Position numbers and translations under genes: made by a program. A DNA stretch of 64,000 bases from Oleiagrimonas sp963821885. Its GTDB lineage: Bacteria > Pseudomonadota > Gammaproteobacteria > Xanthomonadales > Rhodanobacteraceae. This document shows, one piece after another, positions 46,438 to 55,420 of this stretch (position 1 is the stretch's first letter; each line of letters begins with the position of its first letter). The stretch lies in assembly GCA_963821885.1 (NCBI GenBank), contig CAWGFN010000004.1, forward strand, positions 248,001 through 312,000. Reading direction: 5' to 3'. A model generated the notes under the pieces. It worked only from the letters and a program-made list of their open reading frames with translations. It searched no databases and was not told the DNA's origin.

Positions 46438-47619
46438 CTAGAACCCGACCTTGATGCAGGCCGCCGACGCGCGCGCCTTGCTGCGCGCCTGCTCGATGTC
46501 CTCGCCTCGCGCCAGCGTCACGGCCATGCGCCGTCGACCGGACACGGCCGGCTTGCCGAAGATGCGCGCGGCGGTGTCCGGTTCGGCCAGGGCGCGGTCC
46601 AGGCCGCGATAGACCGGCGCCTGGCCCTCGCCCTCCACCAGCACCGCGCACGAGGCCGAGGGCCCGAACTGGCGAATCGCGGGAATCGGCAGGCCCAGGA
46701 TGGCGCGCGCGTGCAGGGCGAACTCGGACAGATCCTGCGAGATCAGCGTCACCAGGCCGGTGTCGTGCGGCCGCGGGCTGACCTCGGAGAAGATCACCGC
46801 ATCGCCCTTGACGAAGCACTCCACGCCAAACACGCCATGGCCGCCCAGGGCCTCGGTGATGGCCCCGGCCAGGCGCTCGGCCTCGGCGCGCGCGGCCGCG
46901 CTCATCGGTTGCGGCTGCCACGATTCGCGGTAGTCGCCGTCGACCTGAACGTGGCCGACCGGATCGCAGAACGACGTGCCACCGACATGGCGCACGGTGA
47001 GCAGGGTGATTTCGTAGTCGAAGTCGACGAAACCCTCCACGATCACCCGGCCGGCACCGGCGCGTCCGCCCGACTGGGCGTACTCCCAGGCCGTGCCGAT
47101 ATCGGCGGCCGTGCGCACGATGCTCTGGCCCTTGCCGGAAGAGCTCATCACCGGCTTGACCACGCACGGCATGCCCAGCGCGCGCACCGCGTCCTCGTAG
47201 GCCTCGCGACTGTCGCAGAACCGGTACGGCGAGGTCGGCAGCCCCAGCTCCTCGGCCGCCAGGCGGCGGATGCCCTCGCGATCCATGGTCAGTCGCGCGG
47301 CGCGCGCGGTGGGAATAACCCGCAGGCCCTCGGCCTCCATGGCCTCCAGGGTCGGGGTGTGGATGGCTTCGATCTCGGGCACCACCAGGTCCGGCTTCTC
47401 CAGCTCGATCACGCGCCGCACGGCGGCGCCGTCCAGCATGTCGATGACATGGCTGCGGTGCGCGACCTGCATGGCCGGGGCATGGGCATAGCGATCGACC
47501 GCGATCACCTCGATGGCGAAGCGCTGCAACTCGATCGCCACTTCCTTGCCCAGCTCGCCCGAACCCAGCAACAGCACGCGCGTGGCGCCTGGACTCAACG
47601 GGGTGCCCCAAGTGTTCAT
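46438..47619 (-). CDS. purT: Formate-dependent phosphoribosylglycinamide formyltransferase
   Basis: ATP-grasp enzyme making formyl-GAR from GAR, formate and ATP. 393 residues, with LLLGSGELGKEVAIELQR at the N-terminus, the ATP loop VVKPVMSSSGKGQSIV, and the EVSPRPHDTGLVTLISQ active segment. Start at MNTWGTPLS (47619). Convergent with bpt, nine bases apart. With purF it gives the window two purine synthesis genes. Confidence 0.96.
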   Translation of the reverse strand: MNTWGTPLSPGATRVLLLGSGELGKEVAIELQRFAIEVIAVDRYAHAPAMQVAHRSHVIDMLDGAAVRRVIELEKPDLVVPEIEAIHTPTLEAMEAEGLRVIPTARAARLTMDREGIRRLAAEELGLPTSPYRFCDSREAYEDAVRALGMPCVVKPVMSSSGKGQSIVRTAADIGTAWEYAQSGGRAGAGRVIVEGFVDFDYEITLLTVRHVGGTSFCDPVGHVQVDGDYRESWQPQPMSAAARAEAERLAGAITEALGGHGVFGVECFVKGDAVIFSEVSPRPHDTGLVTLISQDLSEFALHARAILGLPIPAIRQFGPSASCAVLVEGEGQAPVYRGLDRALAEPDTAARIFGKPAVSGRRRMAVTLARGEDIEQARSKARASAACIKVGF

Positions 47620-47741
47620 CGACGTTTCCACCGGCCAAATCGGCATTCTAGCGCGACCGGCACGCGCGTCCGACCGGCACATTGACGCCCGTTTCGGGGT
47701 ATGCGAAGACTGTAACCGTCCTGGATGTCGAACGAGGTCGC

Positions 47742-49298
47742 ATGACTCCTATCCGATGGTTCCATGGCCAGCCGCGGGCCGTGTCCACCTGGCTCGCCGT
47801 CGCCGCCCTGCTGGTGGCGGCCGGCGCCAGCGCCACACCACCGCCCGCGAACATCTGGATGACGGCCACCATGGACGGTCGCAAGGTCGGACACATGCAC
47901 TTCCAGCGCAGCATGGACGGGGACCGCGTGATCACCCGCGGCAGCCTGGACATCCACTTCGCGCGGACCAGGGATCCGCTGGACATCCGCAACAGCGTGC
48001 GCGAGGTCGAATCGCTGGACGGCAAGCCGCTGGGCTTCTCCTCGACCACGCACATGTCCTCCCGGACCAGCAGCACGCAGGGCCGGCTCAAGTCGCCGGA
48101 TGTGTTCGCCGTGGAGACACGCACCGGGTCGCGCTCGCAGCAACATGACCTGGCCTGGCAGCGGGATTCGGTGCTCAACGAAGGCATGCGCCGGAGCATC
48201 GTCGCGCACGGCTTTGCGCCGGGCACGAGCTACGTCGTCGATCGCTTCGACAGCTCCAGCCTGTCGGTCACCCACCTGGAGATGCAGGTGGTCGGCCGCG
48301 AAAGCGTGGAGCTGCCCGGCGGCGTGCAGTCACTGGTGCACATCCGCCAGACCAAGCGCACGCAGCGCTCCTCGCTGGTCACCGATCTCTGGGTCAACGA
48401 CCAGGGCGACCTGCTGAAACTGGGCCTTCCGATACTGGGTTTCCGACTGGAGTTGCTGGCCTGCAGCAAGGCCTGCGCCACCGGGCCCGTGCAGGACGTC
48501 AACGTGCTCAAGGGTGCCATGATCGGCGTCCCCCGCCCCCTGTCCAAGTCGCTGCGCGAAGCCCCCCTGCGCTTCGTGTTCCGCGTCCGCGACACCGACG
48601 AGAAGCCTTTCCCGGCCACGGACATGCAACAGGTGAACAAATTCGGCCGCAATGTCTGGGTGGTCGATACCGTGCCCGTGCGCAAGGGCATCGCCTCGCC
48701 GCCCGACAGCAACGACACCGCGCCCAACAACTGGCTGGAGTCCGACGACCCGCGTATTCACGCACTGGCCCTGAAGGCCACCAACGGCGTGCACGGCGAC
48801 GACAAGCGCATGCTGCAGATGACGCATTTCGTGCGCGACTATGTTACCGAGGAAGGTGCCAGCGTCGGTTATGCATCGGCACTGGAGACCTTGAAGAGCC
48901 GCCACGGCGACTGCACCGAGCATGCCGTGCTGCTGGCGGCGATGGCGCGCTCGCTGGACATTCCGACGCGAGTGGTCACGGGCCTGGTCTATTCGGGCCA
49001 CTACGCCGGCCAGGAACAGGTACTGGTGCCGCATACCTGGGTCCAGGCCTGGATCGAGGACGCCTGGCATGAATACGATGCCGCCATGCCGCGCTATGAC
49101 CGCACTCATATCGCGATGAGCGTGGGTGACGGCGATCCCTGGAAATACTTCGACGGCATCAACAGCCTTGGTCGCATCCAGTTGCTGCAGGTGGTGCCCG
49201 GTGCCGCGGTGGGCGAGGACCGCCCGATGATCCCGGTCGCCCCACAGCCAAGTTTCGGTCGGGGCGGCGGGACGGGGCGCGGCGCGACGTCGCGTTAG
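47742..49298 (+). CDS. Secreted transglutaminase-like protein
   Basis: A 518-residue protein with an N-terminal hydrophobic segment (VSTWLAVAALLVAAGASA) and a C-terminal transglutaminase-like domain (about 365-480). The triad is Cys in SRHGDCTEHAVLLAA, His in VPHTWVQAWIEDAW and Asp in WHEYDAAMP. Such domains are usually proteases or amide-modifying enzymes. The region before it (about 40-350) is unlike any domain I recognise. It ends in a Gly/Arg-rich tail. Start at 47742 (MTPIRWF); upstream MTPVSG (47682) is open but lacks a signal. Confidence 0.8.
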   Translation: MTPIRWFHGQPRAVSTWLAVAALLVAAGASATPPPANIWMTATMDGRKVGHMHFQRSMDGDRVITRGSLDIHFARTRDPLDIRNSVREVESLDGKPLGFSSTTHMSSRTSSTQGRLKSPDVFAVETRTGSRSQQHDLAWQRDSVLNEGMRRSIVAHGFAPGTSYVVDRFDSSSLSVTHLEMQVVGRESVELPGGVQSLVHIRQTKRTQRSSLVTDLWVNDQGDLLKLGLPILGFRLELLACSKACATGPVQDVNVLKGAMIGVPRPLSKSLREAPLRFVFRVRDTDEKPFPATDMQQVNKFGRNVWVVDTVPVRKGIASPPDSNDTAPNNWLESDDPRIHALALKATNGVHGDDKRMLQMTHFVRDYVTEEGASVGYASALETLKSRHGDCTEHAVLLAAMARSLDIPTRVVTGLVYSGHYAGQEQVLVPHTWVQAWIEDAWHEYDAAMPRYDRTHIAMSVGDGDPWKYFDGINSLGRIQLLQVVPGAAVGEDRPMIPVAPQPSFGRGGGTGRGATSR

Positions 49299-49304
49299 TC
49301 CCGG

Positions 49305-49688
49305 TCACCGGCTGCGCGGCTGCCGCAGCGCCATGGCCAGGGCCACCCAGCCCAGCACGAAGGCCAGGCCGCCGAACGGCGTGATCGCGCCGACCCATCG
49401 CGGCGCGCCCAGCGCGAGCGCGTACAGGCTGCCGCTGAACAGCACGATGCCCAGGGTCCAGGACACGATCGCGGTGGCGCGTGCGCGACCGGCTGCCGGC
49501 ACGGCCGCCACGATCACCAGCGCCAGCGCATGCCAGAACTGATACTGCACAGCGGTTTCCCAGATGGCGTGATGGCGGGCGTCGAGGACGTCCTTCAAGG
49601 CATGCGCGCCGAACGCGCCCAGCAGCACGGCGGACGCGCCGGCCACGCCGATCAGGGTGGCCAGGCCGGTGGAGACAGATTGTCGCAT
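49305..49688 (-). CDS. DUF423 family membrane protein
   Basis: A 127-residue protein with four helices. GAFGAHALKD, WETAVQYQFWHALAL and ITPFGGLAFVLGW are the DUF423 (YgdD) hallmarks. Function unknown. It is convergent with the transglutaminase gene and divergent from the SCO1 gene. Confidence 0.9.
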   Translation of the reverse strand: MRQSVSTGLATLIGVAGASAVLLGAFGAHALKDVLDARHHAIWETAVQYQFWHALALVIVAAVPAAGRARATAIVSWTLGIVLFSGSLYALALGAPRWVGAITPFGGLAFVLGWVALAMALRQPRSR

Positions 49689-49740
49689 GGGCGTTTCCTC
49701 GGAACGTGTCTGCGCGCATCTTGGCGTATGCTGGCGGGTC

Positions 49741-50367
49741 ATGAACACCTCACACGCATTCCCCCGCCGCCTGCGCCTGACGTGCCGGCTGGTCGTGATG
49801 GTCGCGATGGTCGCGCTGGTCGGCGCCTGCTCGGGCACCAAGCGGCTGCCGTTCCGTCTCACCGATGTCACCGGCCACCTGCCCGCCCTGCAGTTCTCCA
49901 TGACCAACGACGACGGCAGGGCCGTCACCGCCGCCGACTACCGCGGCAAGGTCGTGATGCTGTACTTCGGCTACACCCATTGCCCGGACGTGTGCCCGCT
50001 GACCCTGACCCGCATGCACGTGGTGATGCAGCAGCTGGGTCCGCTGGCTGACGACGTGCGCTTCCTGTTCGTGACCGTCGACCCGTCGCGCGACACGGTG
50101 CCGGTCGTGCACGAATACGTGCACGCCTTCGACAGCCACGACGTGGGCCTGGTCGGCACCCCCGAACAGATCCGTGCCCTGGCCAAGCGCTACCGCGCGG
50201 CCTACGACCGCGACAAGGCGAACAAGAACGGCGGCTACGAGGTCAACCACAGTTCGGCGATCTACGTGTTCGATCGCCAGGGCCGGGCCCGCGTGCTGGC
50301 CACGCCCGCCACCACCAATGCCGACCTGGTGCACGACCTGCACCTTCTGGTCCAATCCGGAGACTGA
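49741..50367 (+). CDS. SCO1/SenC family lipoprotein
   Basis: A 208-residue thioredoxin-fold protein for copper delivery or thiol reduction during oxidase assembly. Lipobox VGAC (Cys30). Copper site C81-PDV-C85 and H170 (YEVNHSSAIY) are intact. Its start overlaps nothing, and the PCuAC gene follows after four bases, so the pair is an operon. Confidence 0.92.
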   Translation: MNTSHAFPRRLRLTCRLVVMVAMVALVGACSGTKRLPFRLTDVTGHLPALQFSMTNDDGRAVTAADYRGKVVMLYFGYTHCPDVCPLTLTRMHVVMQQLGPLADDVRFLFVTVDPSRDTVPVVHEYVHAFDSHDVGLVGTPEQIRALAKRYRAAYDRDKANKNGGYEVNHSSAIYVFDRQGRARVLATPATTNADLVHDLHLLVQSGD

Positions 50368-50371
50368 TCGC

Positions 50372-50830
50372 ATGCGCCATCCCGCACTTCTCGCACTGGC
50401 CACTGCCCTGGCCCTGGCCATCGCGCCCGCCGTTCGTGCCGCCGACAGCGCCGCGGTGCACGTCGACAAGGCCTGGATCCGGGTCATGCCCGGCGCGCTG
50501 CCGAATGCAGGCTACGGCGTGCTGCGCAACGACGGCGACCAACCGGTCTCGCTGGTTGCCGCCAGCAGTCCCGCCTACGGCCACGTGATGCTGCACCAGA
50601 GCACCGAGACCGGCGGCGTGTCGAGGATGCACATGGTCGACCGCCTGACCATCCCGGCGCACGGCACGGTGGCGCTGGCGCCGGGTGGCTATCACCTGAT
50701 GCTGATGCAGCGCCAGGTGGCGGTGAAGCCCGGCATGAAGGTCGACATCACCCTGCGTTTCGCCGATGGCAGCACGCTCAAGCAGGCGTTCCTGGCACGG
50801 CCCGCCAACGCCAGCGGCTTCAGCGACTGA
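50372..50830 (+). CDS. Copper chaperone PCuAC
   Basis: A 152-residue periplasmic protein with a signal peptide (ALALAIAPAVRA). The copper-binding His/Met set appears in GHVMLHQSTETGGVSRMHMV and GGYHLMLM (HxM-type), as in PCuAC, which loads Cu(I) onto oxidase subunits. Immediately follows the SCO1 gene and is convergent with ctaG (11-base overlap). Confidence 0.9.
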   Translation: MRHPALLALATALALAIAPAVRAADSAAVHVDKAWIRVMPGALPNAGYGVLRNDGDQPVSLVAASSPAYGHVMLHQSTETGGVSRMHMVDRLTIPAHGTVALAPGGYHLMLMQRQVAVKPGMKVDITLRFADGSTLKQAFLARPANASGFSD

Positions 50831-51668
50831 GCCGTACCACGCGCGCCGGAAGGCGTCCGCGACGCGACAGCGACATCCAGTTGCGCAGCGCGATCAGCGC
50901 GGCGATCACGCTCATCATCGCGCTGGGAATCCACAGCACCAGGCCGCCGATCAGCTGCGATGTCATCGCGCTGATCGAAGGGAACGCGCGCCCGCAGATG
51001 TCGTAGATCGGATACAGGTCATGGCGCGCGAAGGTGACCATCGCCCCGATCAGGATCTGCGGCACCGCCACCGCCAGCGCCACCAGCACCCGCACGCCCG
51101 GCGCCAGGCGCGCCGGCGGGCACGGCCGGCGGTCCAGGATCAACCACCAGAACAGCAGGCCGTCCACGGTCACGCTCCAGTTCATGACCCGGTACAGCCG
51201 CCAGTCGAGCATGGCCACGAAGTGGATCGACGGCCATAGCCAGATGTAGATCACGCCGAAGAACAGGATCGAGGCGATCCACGGGTTGAACAGGACGTCC
51301 AGCAGGCCGCGCCACGCGCGGCTTTCGCGCAGGGCACCCAGGCCGCGGGCGCGCCAGCGCAATGGCATGCCGGCACGCAGCACCGGCCCGGGCGCGGACA
51401 GCGCGATCAGGAACGGTCCCAGGTGATGCAGCGCCAGGTGCTGCAGTCGGTGGATGAAGAACTCGCGCTCGGCGTAGTAGTCGACGAAGGTGTGCAGCGC
51501 GATGTAGATCAGCGCCAGCCCGCTCCAGAAGGCCAGCTGCCGCCATGCGCCGGGCGGCCGCTGCCGTGCCCCGCGCAGGTACAGCGCTGCCGCGATGACG
51601 CAGCAGGCCAGGACCGTCGGCGAGAATTCCCAGGGAACGAACCAGTGCAGGAAGCTCATCCGATCCAT
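50820..51668 (-). CDS. CtaG-type cytochrome c oxidase assembly protein
   Basis: A 282-residue, seven-helix protein of the caa3_CtaG family (distinct from Cox11). FIHRLQHLALHHLGPFLIALSA with clustered His, FNPWIASILFFGVIYIWLWP and TFARHDLYPIYD are family features; the His and Met residues may bind copper. It completes a SCO1-PCuAC-CtaG copper delivery set, here 20 kb from the cbb3 operon. Start at MDRMSFL (51668); Met at 51659 is possible. Confidence 0.85.
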   Translation of the reverse strand: MDRMSFLHWFVPWEFSPTVLACCVIAAALYLRGARQRPPGAWRQLAFWSGLALIYIALHTFVDYYAEREFFIHRLQHLALHHLGPFLIALSAPGPVLRAGMPLRWRARGLGALRESRAWRGLLDVLFNPWIASILFFGVIYIWLWPSIHFVAMLDWRLYRVMNWSVTVDGLLFWWLILDRRPCPPARLAPGVRVLVALAVAVPQILIGAMVTFARHDLYPIYDICGRAFPSISAMTSQLIGGLVLWIPSAMMSVIAALIALRNWMSLSRRGRLPARVVRLSR

Positions 51669-51718
51669 TACAGCAGAGTCATCATGGGCACGGGAGTACG
51701 GAGCGGCGCGCTGCGCCC

Positions 51719-53563
51719 TTATGTCGCATCGCGCTTGCCGCTGCGACGCTGGCGAATCCAGCCATAGAGCAGGCCGAACAGGGCCACAAGCACCGGCACC
51801 AGCAGGATGTTGAAGGCCTTCACCCGGGTGCCCAGGGCGTCGATTTCCGCATCCAGCTGGTGCTGCACGTCGCGCAACTGGCGACGGATCGCCAGCTTGC
51901 GCCGCAGCGCCTTCTCCAGCTCGTGCTTGGCCGCGGCATCGGGAACGTTGCCGGTCCCCTTGCCCGGTTGCAGCTTGGCCAGTTGCTGCTCGGTGGTGGC
52001 CAGCTCGTTCTCCAGCGCATCCTCGCGGTTGCTGAACTTGACGTCGGCGGCGCGCCGCAGGGCCTGCACGCGCGTGAAAGGTCGCTGCGAGATCGCGCGA
52101 CCGCGGATCGACAGCAGTGCCGAGGATCCACCCAGGTTGTCGAGGATGTTGGCCACGAAGTCGCCGTTGTTGGCGAAGGCGCTGAGCAGGTGCTCGCCGA
52201 GGAACGGCGTGCGCCGAACCCACAGGCGGTCCGACAGCAGGTCGGTGTCGGCCACCAGCACCACCTCGCCCACCCTGGCCATGCGCTTCAGGTGACCCGG
52301 ATCCCGGCGGTCCGGGAAGGCGCTGCTGAAACGCCCTCGCACCCGCGCCGCGATCACGTAGTGCTCGCCGGTCGGACGGTAGTTCTGGTACAGCTGGGTC
52401 GGGTCGGCGGCATCCTCGACCCGCTGCGCCGGGGTCGGCATGGCCTCGCCGCTGCTCTGCAGGAGGGGGTCCAGGCGCGTGTCGGTATCGCGCGCCAACT
52501 CGAAATAGCCGCTGGTCGATACGTCGATATTCTGCAGGCTGGCGGTGATCACGTCGTGGTGGTTGAGATCCTCCGCGCCCAGGCCGAGCACCGCGAAATC
52601 ACGCACCGGGGTGTTGTTGCCCAGGCTGATCGACATGGCCCGCGCGCGGTCGAGCAGGACGCTGTGCGGGTCGAACACCACGCCCCAGGCCTTGAACAGG
52701 CGCGGCAGGTCCGAGCTGCTGCCGTTGGCGCTGCCGGTGATCGCGCCGATCGGCAAGGCGTCCATCTCCGCATCGGGATCGACGAACACCACCAGGTGCC
52801 CGCCACGCATGACGAACTGGTCGATCGCGTAGAGTTCGTCGTCGCTCAGGCCATGCGGATGCACCACCATCAGCACGTCGAGCTTGTTGCTGATCAGCGA
52901 GGGATTGTCCGGGTCGAGCAACTGCAGGTCGAACAGCTGGTGCAGCTGGCGCATGATCGCCCACGGCGGCGTGTCGTCGACCGGGCTGCCGTCGATCGGC
53001 AGGGTACTGATGATGCCCACCCGGGGCTTTCTCGGCGCGTCCAGTTCATAGATCAGGCGCGCGACGTTGTATTCCAGGAACGCCTCCTGGCTGGGATCGA
53101 AGAACGGAATCTGCAGTTCCGTGCCGTTGGCCGTGCGCCCGACCAGGCCGAAAAAGACCCGCTCGCCGTTGCTACCCCCCGGCATCGCGCTCAGGCCCGC
53201 GCCCAGCGCGCGGTCCTCGTCGTCCGAATAAGGCACCGGATCGACCACGGAAAGGCGCACCAGTCCGTGCGAGCGGGTGACGATCTCCTGCAGCAGCTCG
53301 CGCACCCGTTGCTCGTAGCTGCGCAGCTGCGGCAGCTCGCGCGTGGAGTGTCGCGAGAAGTACAGGGTCAGGCCGACCGGCCGGTGCAGGCCACCGAGGA
53401 TCTGCAGCGTGCCGGGCGAGAGGCTGTACAGATGGTCCGAGGTCAGGTCGATGCGCGCGCCACGGGCCCAGAACCCGCTGGCGATCACCAGAACCGCGAA
53501 CGTCGAGGCCAGCCCGAACAGGCCCAGGCGATACAGAAACGAGCGGCGAACCAGCGTGCGCAT
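51719..53563 (-). CDS. GldG-like ABC-transporter auxiliary membrane protein
   Basis: A 614-residue protein. One N-terminal helix (LGLFGLASTFAVLVIASGFW), a large periplasmic domain of the ABC_transp_aux/GldG type (RIDLTSDHLYSLSPGTLQIL, SVVDPVPYSDDEDRA, ELDAPRKPRVGIIS, GGHLVVFVDPDAE), a coiled-coil near 500-580 and a C-terminal helix. It follows the permease and ATPase genes closely and probably forms one complex with them. Confidence 0.85.
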   Translation of the reverse strand: MRTLVRRSFLYRLGLFGLASTFAVLVIASGFWARGARIDLTSDHLYSLSPGTLQILGGLHRPVGLTLYFSRHSTRELPQLRSYEQRVRELLQEIVTRSHGLVRLSVVDPVPYSDDEDRALGAGLSAMPGGSNGERVFFGLVGRTANGTELQIPFFDPSQEAFLEYNVARLIYELDAPRKPRVGIISTLPIDGSPVDDTPPWAIMRQLHQLFDLQLLDPDNPSLISNKLDVLMVVHPHGLSDDELYAIDQFVMRGGHLVVFVDPDAEMDALPIGAITGSANGSSSDLPRLFKAWGVVFDPHSVLLDRARAMSISLGNNTPVRDFAVLGLGAEDLNHHDVITASLQNIDVSTSGYFELARDTDTRLDPLLQSSGEAMPTPAQRVEDAADPTQLYQNYRPTGEHYVIAARVRGRFSSAFPDRRDPGHLKRMARVGEVVLVADTDLLSDRLWVRRTPFLGEHLLSAFANNGDFVANILDNLGGSSALLSIRGRAISQRPFTRVQALRRAADVKFSNREDALENELATTEQQLAKLQPGKGTGNVPDAAAKHELEKALRRKLAIRRQLRDVQHQLDAEIDALGTRVKAFNILLVPVLVALFGLLYGWIRQRRSGKRDAT

Positions 53564-53565
53564 GT

Positions 53566-54300
53566 TCAATCGCCCCGCTTCAGCTGCAGGATCACGACCC
53601 CGGCCGTCAGCCAGGCCACGATGGAAAGCAGGAAGTAGATGCCGTCGCGCAGGTCCAGCACGCCGCGCGCGATGGCGCGGAAGTGCTCGAGGATGCTCAG
53701 GTCCGAGAAGGCCGTTGCCAGTTGCGGGGGAATAAGGCCGGCGAGCAGGTCGTGGATGGTCGGCAGGCCGGCCATGACCAGAATGAAGCACGCCGCCACC
53801 GTGAGGATGAAGGCCACCACCTGGCTGCGGGTCAGCGCGGACAGGCAGCAGCCGACCGCGAGGAACGCACCCGCCATCATCCAGCTGCCCAGGTACCCGG
53901 CGAGGATCACGCCATTGTCGGGATTGCCCAGGTAGTTGACCGTCACCCACATGGGAAAGCTCAGCAACAGCGCGATGGCCACGAACAGCCACGCGGCCAG
54001 GAACTTGCCCAGCATCGCCTGGGTGACGCTGATCGGCAGCGTGAACAGCAGTTCGAGCGTGCCGCTCTTGCGCTCCTCCGCCCACAGCCGCATGGTCAGC
54101 GCCGGCGCGAACACCATGTACAGCCAGGGATGGAAATCGAAGAACGGCTGCAGGTCGGCCAGGCCCCGCTGGTAGAAATCACCGACATAGAAGGTGAGCA
54201 CGCCGGCAAGGAACAGGAAGATCACCAGGAACACGTAGGCCAGCGGGGTGACGAAGTAGCTGCGCAGCTCGCGCCGCATGATGGCCAGGACCGCGTTCAT
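53566..54300 (-). CDS. ABC-2 type permease, GldF-like
   Basis: A 244-residue permease with six helices. RELRSYFVTPLAYVFLVIFLFLAG at the N-terminus and RLWAEERKSGTLELLFTLP are hallmarks of the GldF/NosY-like ABC-2 group. It lies two bases from the auxiliary gene and overlaps the ATPase gene by four bases. Substrate unknown. Confidence 0.88.
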   Translation of the reverse strand: MNAVLAIMRRELRSYFVTPLAYVFLVIFLFLAGVLTFYVGDFYQRGLADLQPFFDFHPWLYMVFAPALTMRLWAEERKSGTLELLFTLPISVTQAMLGKFLAAWLFVAIALLLSFPMWVTVNYLGNPDNGVILAGYLGSWMMAGAFLAVGCCLSALTRSQVVAFILTVAACFILVMAGLPTIHDLLAGLIPPQLATAFSDLSILEHFRAIARGVLDLRDGIYFLLSIVAWLTAGVVILQLKRGD

Positions 54301-55232
54301 GCGACCTCCCCCGGACCGTCGGTGGTCATGCGACGGAACACCTCTTCCAGGCGGCCACGCTCGAGCTGGATCTCGGTGATCTTCAGGCCCTGGGCCTGCA
54401 GCAGTTCCTGCACCGGCGCGAAGATGTCGTGACCGGGCAACGGCAGCACCGTGACCCGACCGTCGAGCGGATCGACCTCGACCCCGGACACGCCGTTCAT
54501 GCGCTCGAGCATGGCCCGCGCCACGCCCGAACCCGGCGCGCTGAAGGACACCGCGCCGTGATAGCGCGAGCGTTGCTCCAGCTCGGCCGGCGTGGCGTCG
54601 GCCAGCAGCTTGCCGTGGGCCACGATCAGCACGCGGTTGCACAGGGCATGGACTTCTTCCAGCAGGTGCGTGGAGATCAGGATGGTGCGCTTGCGTGCCA
54701 TGGCGTCGATCAGGCCGCGTACCTCGCGCTTCTGGTTGGGGTCCAGGCCGTCGGTCGGTTCATCCAGCATCAGGACCGGCGGCTCATGCAGGATCGCCCG
54801 CGCCAGGCCGACGCGCCGCCGGAAGCCCTTGGACAGGGTGTCGATGGGGGTATTGAGCACGTCGGCCAGGTCCAGCCGCCCCACCGCCACGTCCACGTGC
54901 CGGCGCATCTCGCTGTCGCGCAGGCCCCGCACGCGGGCCACGAAAACCAGGAATTCACGTACCGTCAGCTCGCCATAGCTGGGCGCGCCCTCGGGCAGAT
55001 AGCCCAGCACCCGCTTGGCCTGGATCGGTTGCTTGCGCACGTCGTGGCCGCACACCCGCGCGGTGCCGCCGGAGGGGGCGATGAAGCCGCTGATCATGCG
55101 CATCACCGTGGTCTTGCCGGCGCCATTGGGCCCCAGAAGGCCCACCACCTCGCCGGGCTCGACGCGAAATCCGAGATCGTCCACGGCCGTGAGCCGGCCA
55201 TATCTTCGGGTCAGGTGTTCGGCTTCGATCAT
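54297..55232 (-). CDS. ABC transporter ATP-binding protein, GldA-like
   Basis: A 311-residue ATPase. Walker A GPNGAGKTT, Walker B VLMLDEPTDGLDPNQKRE, H-loop STHLLEEV. The signature is LSKGFRRRVGLARA rather than LSGGQ, which is common in ABC-2 exporters. First gene of the ATPase-permease-auxiliary operon. In Bacteroidetes the homologues serve gliding; in proteobacteria the cargo is not known, and gliding should not be assumed. Confidence 0.92.
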   Translation of the reverse strand: MIEAEHLTRRYGRLTAVDDLGFRVEPGEVVGLLGPNGAGKTTVMRMISGFIAPSGGTARVCGHDVRKQPIQAKRVLGYLPEGAPSYGELTVREFLVFVARVRGLRDSEMRRHVDVAVGRLDLADVLNTPIDTLSKGFRRRVGLARAILHEPPVLMLDEPTDGLDPNQKREVRGLIDAMARKRTILISTHLLEEVHALCNRVLIVAHGKLLADATPAELEQRSRYHGAVSFSAPGSGVARAMLERMNGVSGVEVDPLDGRVTVLPLPGHDIFAPVQELLQAQGLKITEIQLERGRLEEVFRRMTTDGPGEVA

Positions 55233-55365
55233 CGGGCAACGGCTGTACGGGCGAGCCTACGCAAGATCGTCATCATGCCCACAAGGCCCTTGGCGTGTCG
55301 ACCGTGAATGCGCGACCTGGCCGTGCCGCGCGTCATGGCGGGAAGGCGCATCGTGCCGGCGGACG

Positions 55366-55399
55366 AAAAAAAACGGGCCCTCCCCGGAGGGAGGACCCG
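55366..55399 (-). terminator. Intrinsic terminator of the SRPBCC gene
   Basis: On the minus strand CGGGTCCTCCC pairs with GGGAGGGCCCG around a short loop, followed by eight T. It lies 22 bases past the stop at 55421. Confidence 0.88.
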
Positions 55400-55420
55400 C
55401 ATGACTTGCGCGAAGTGCCC

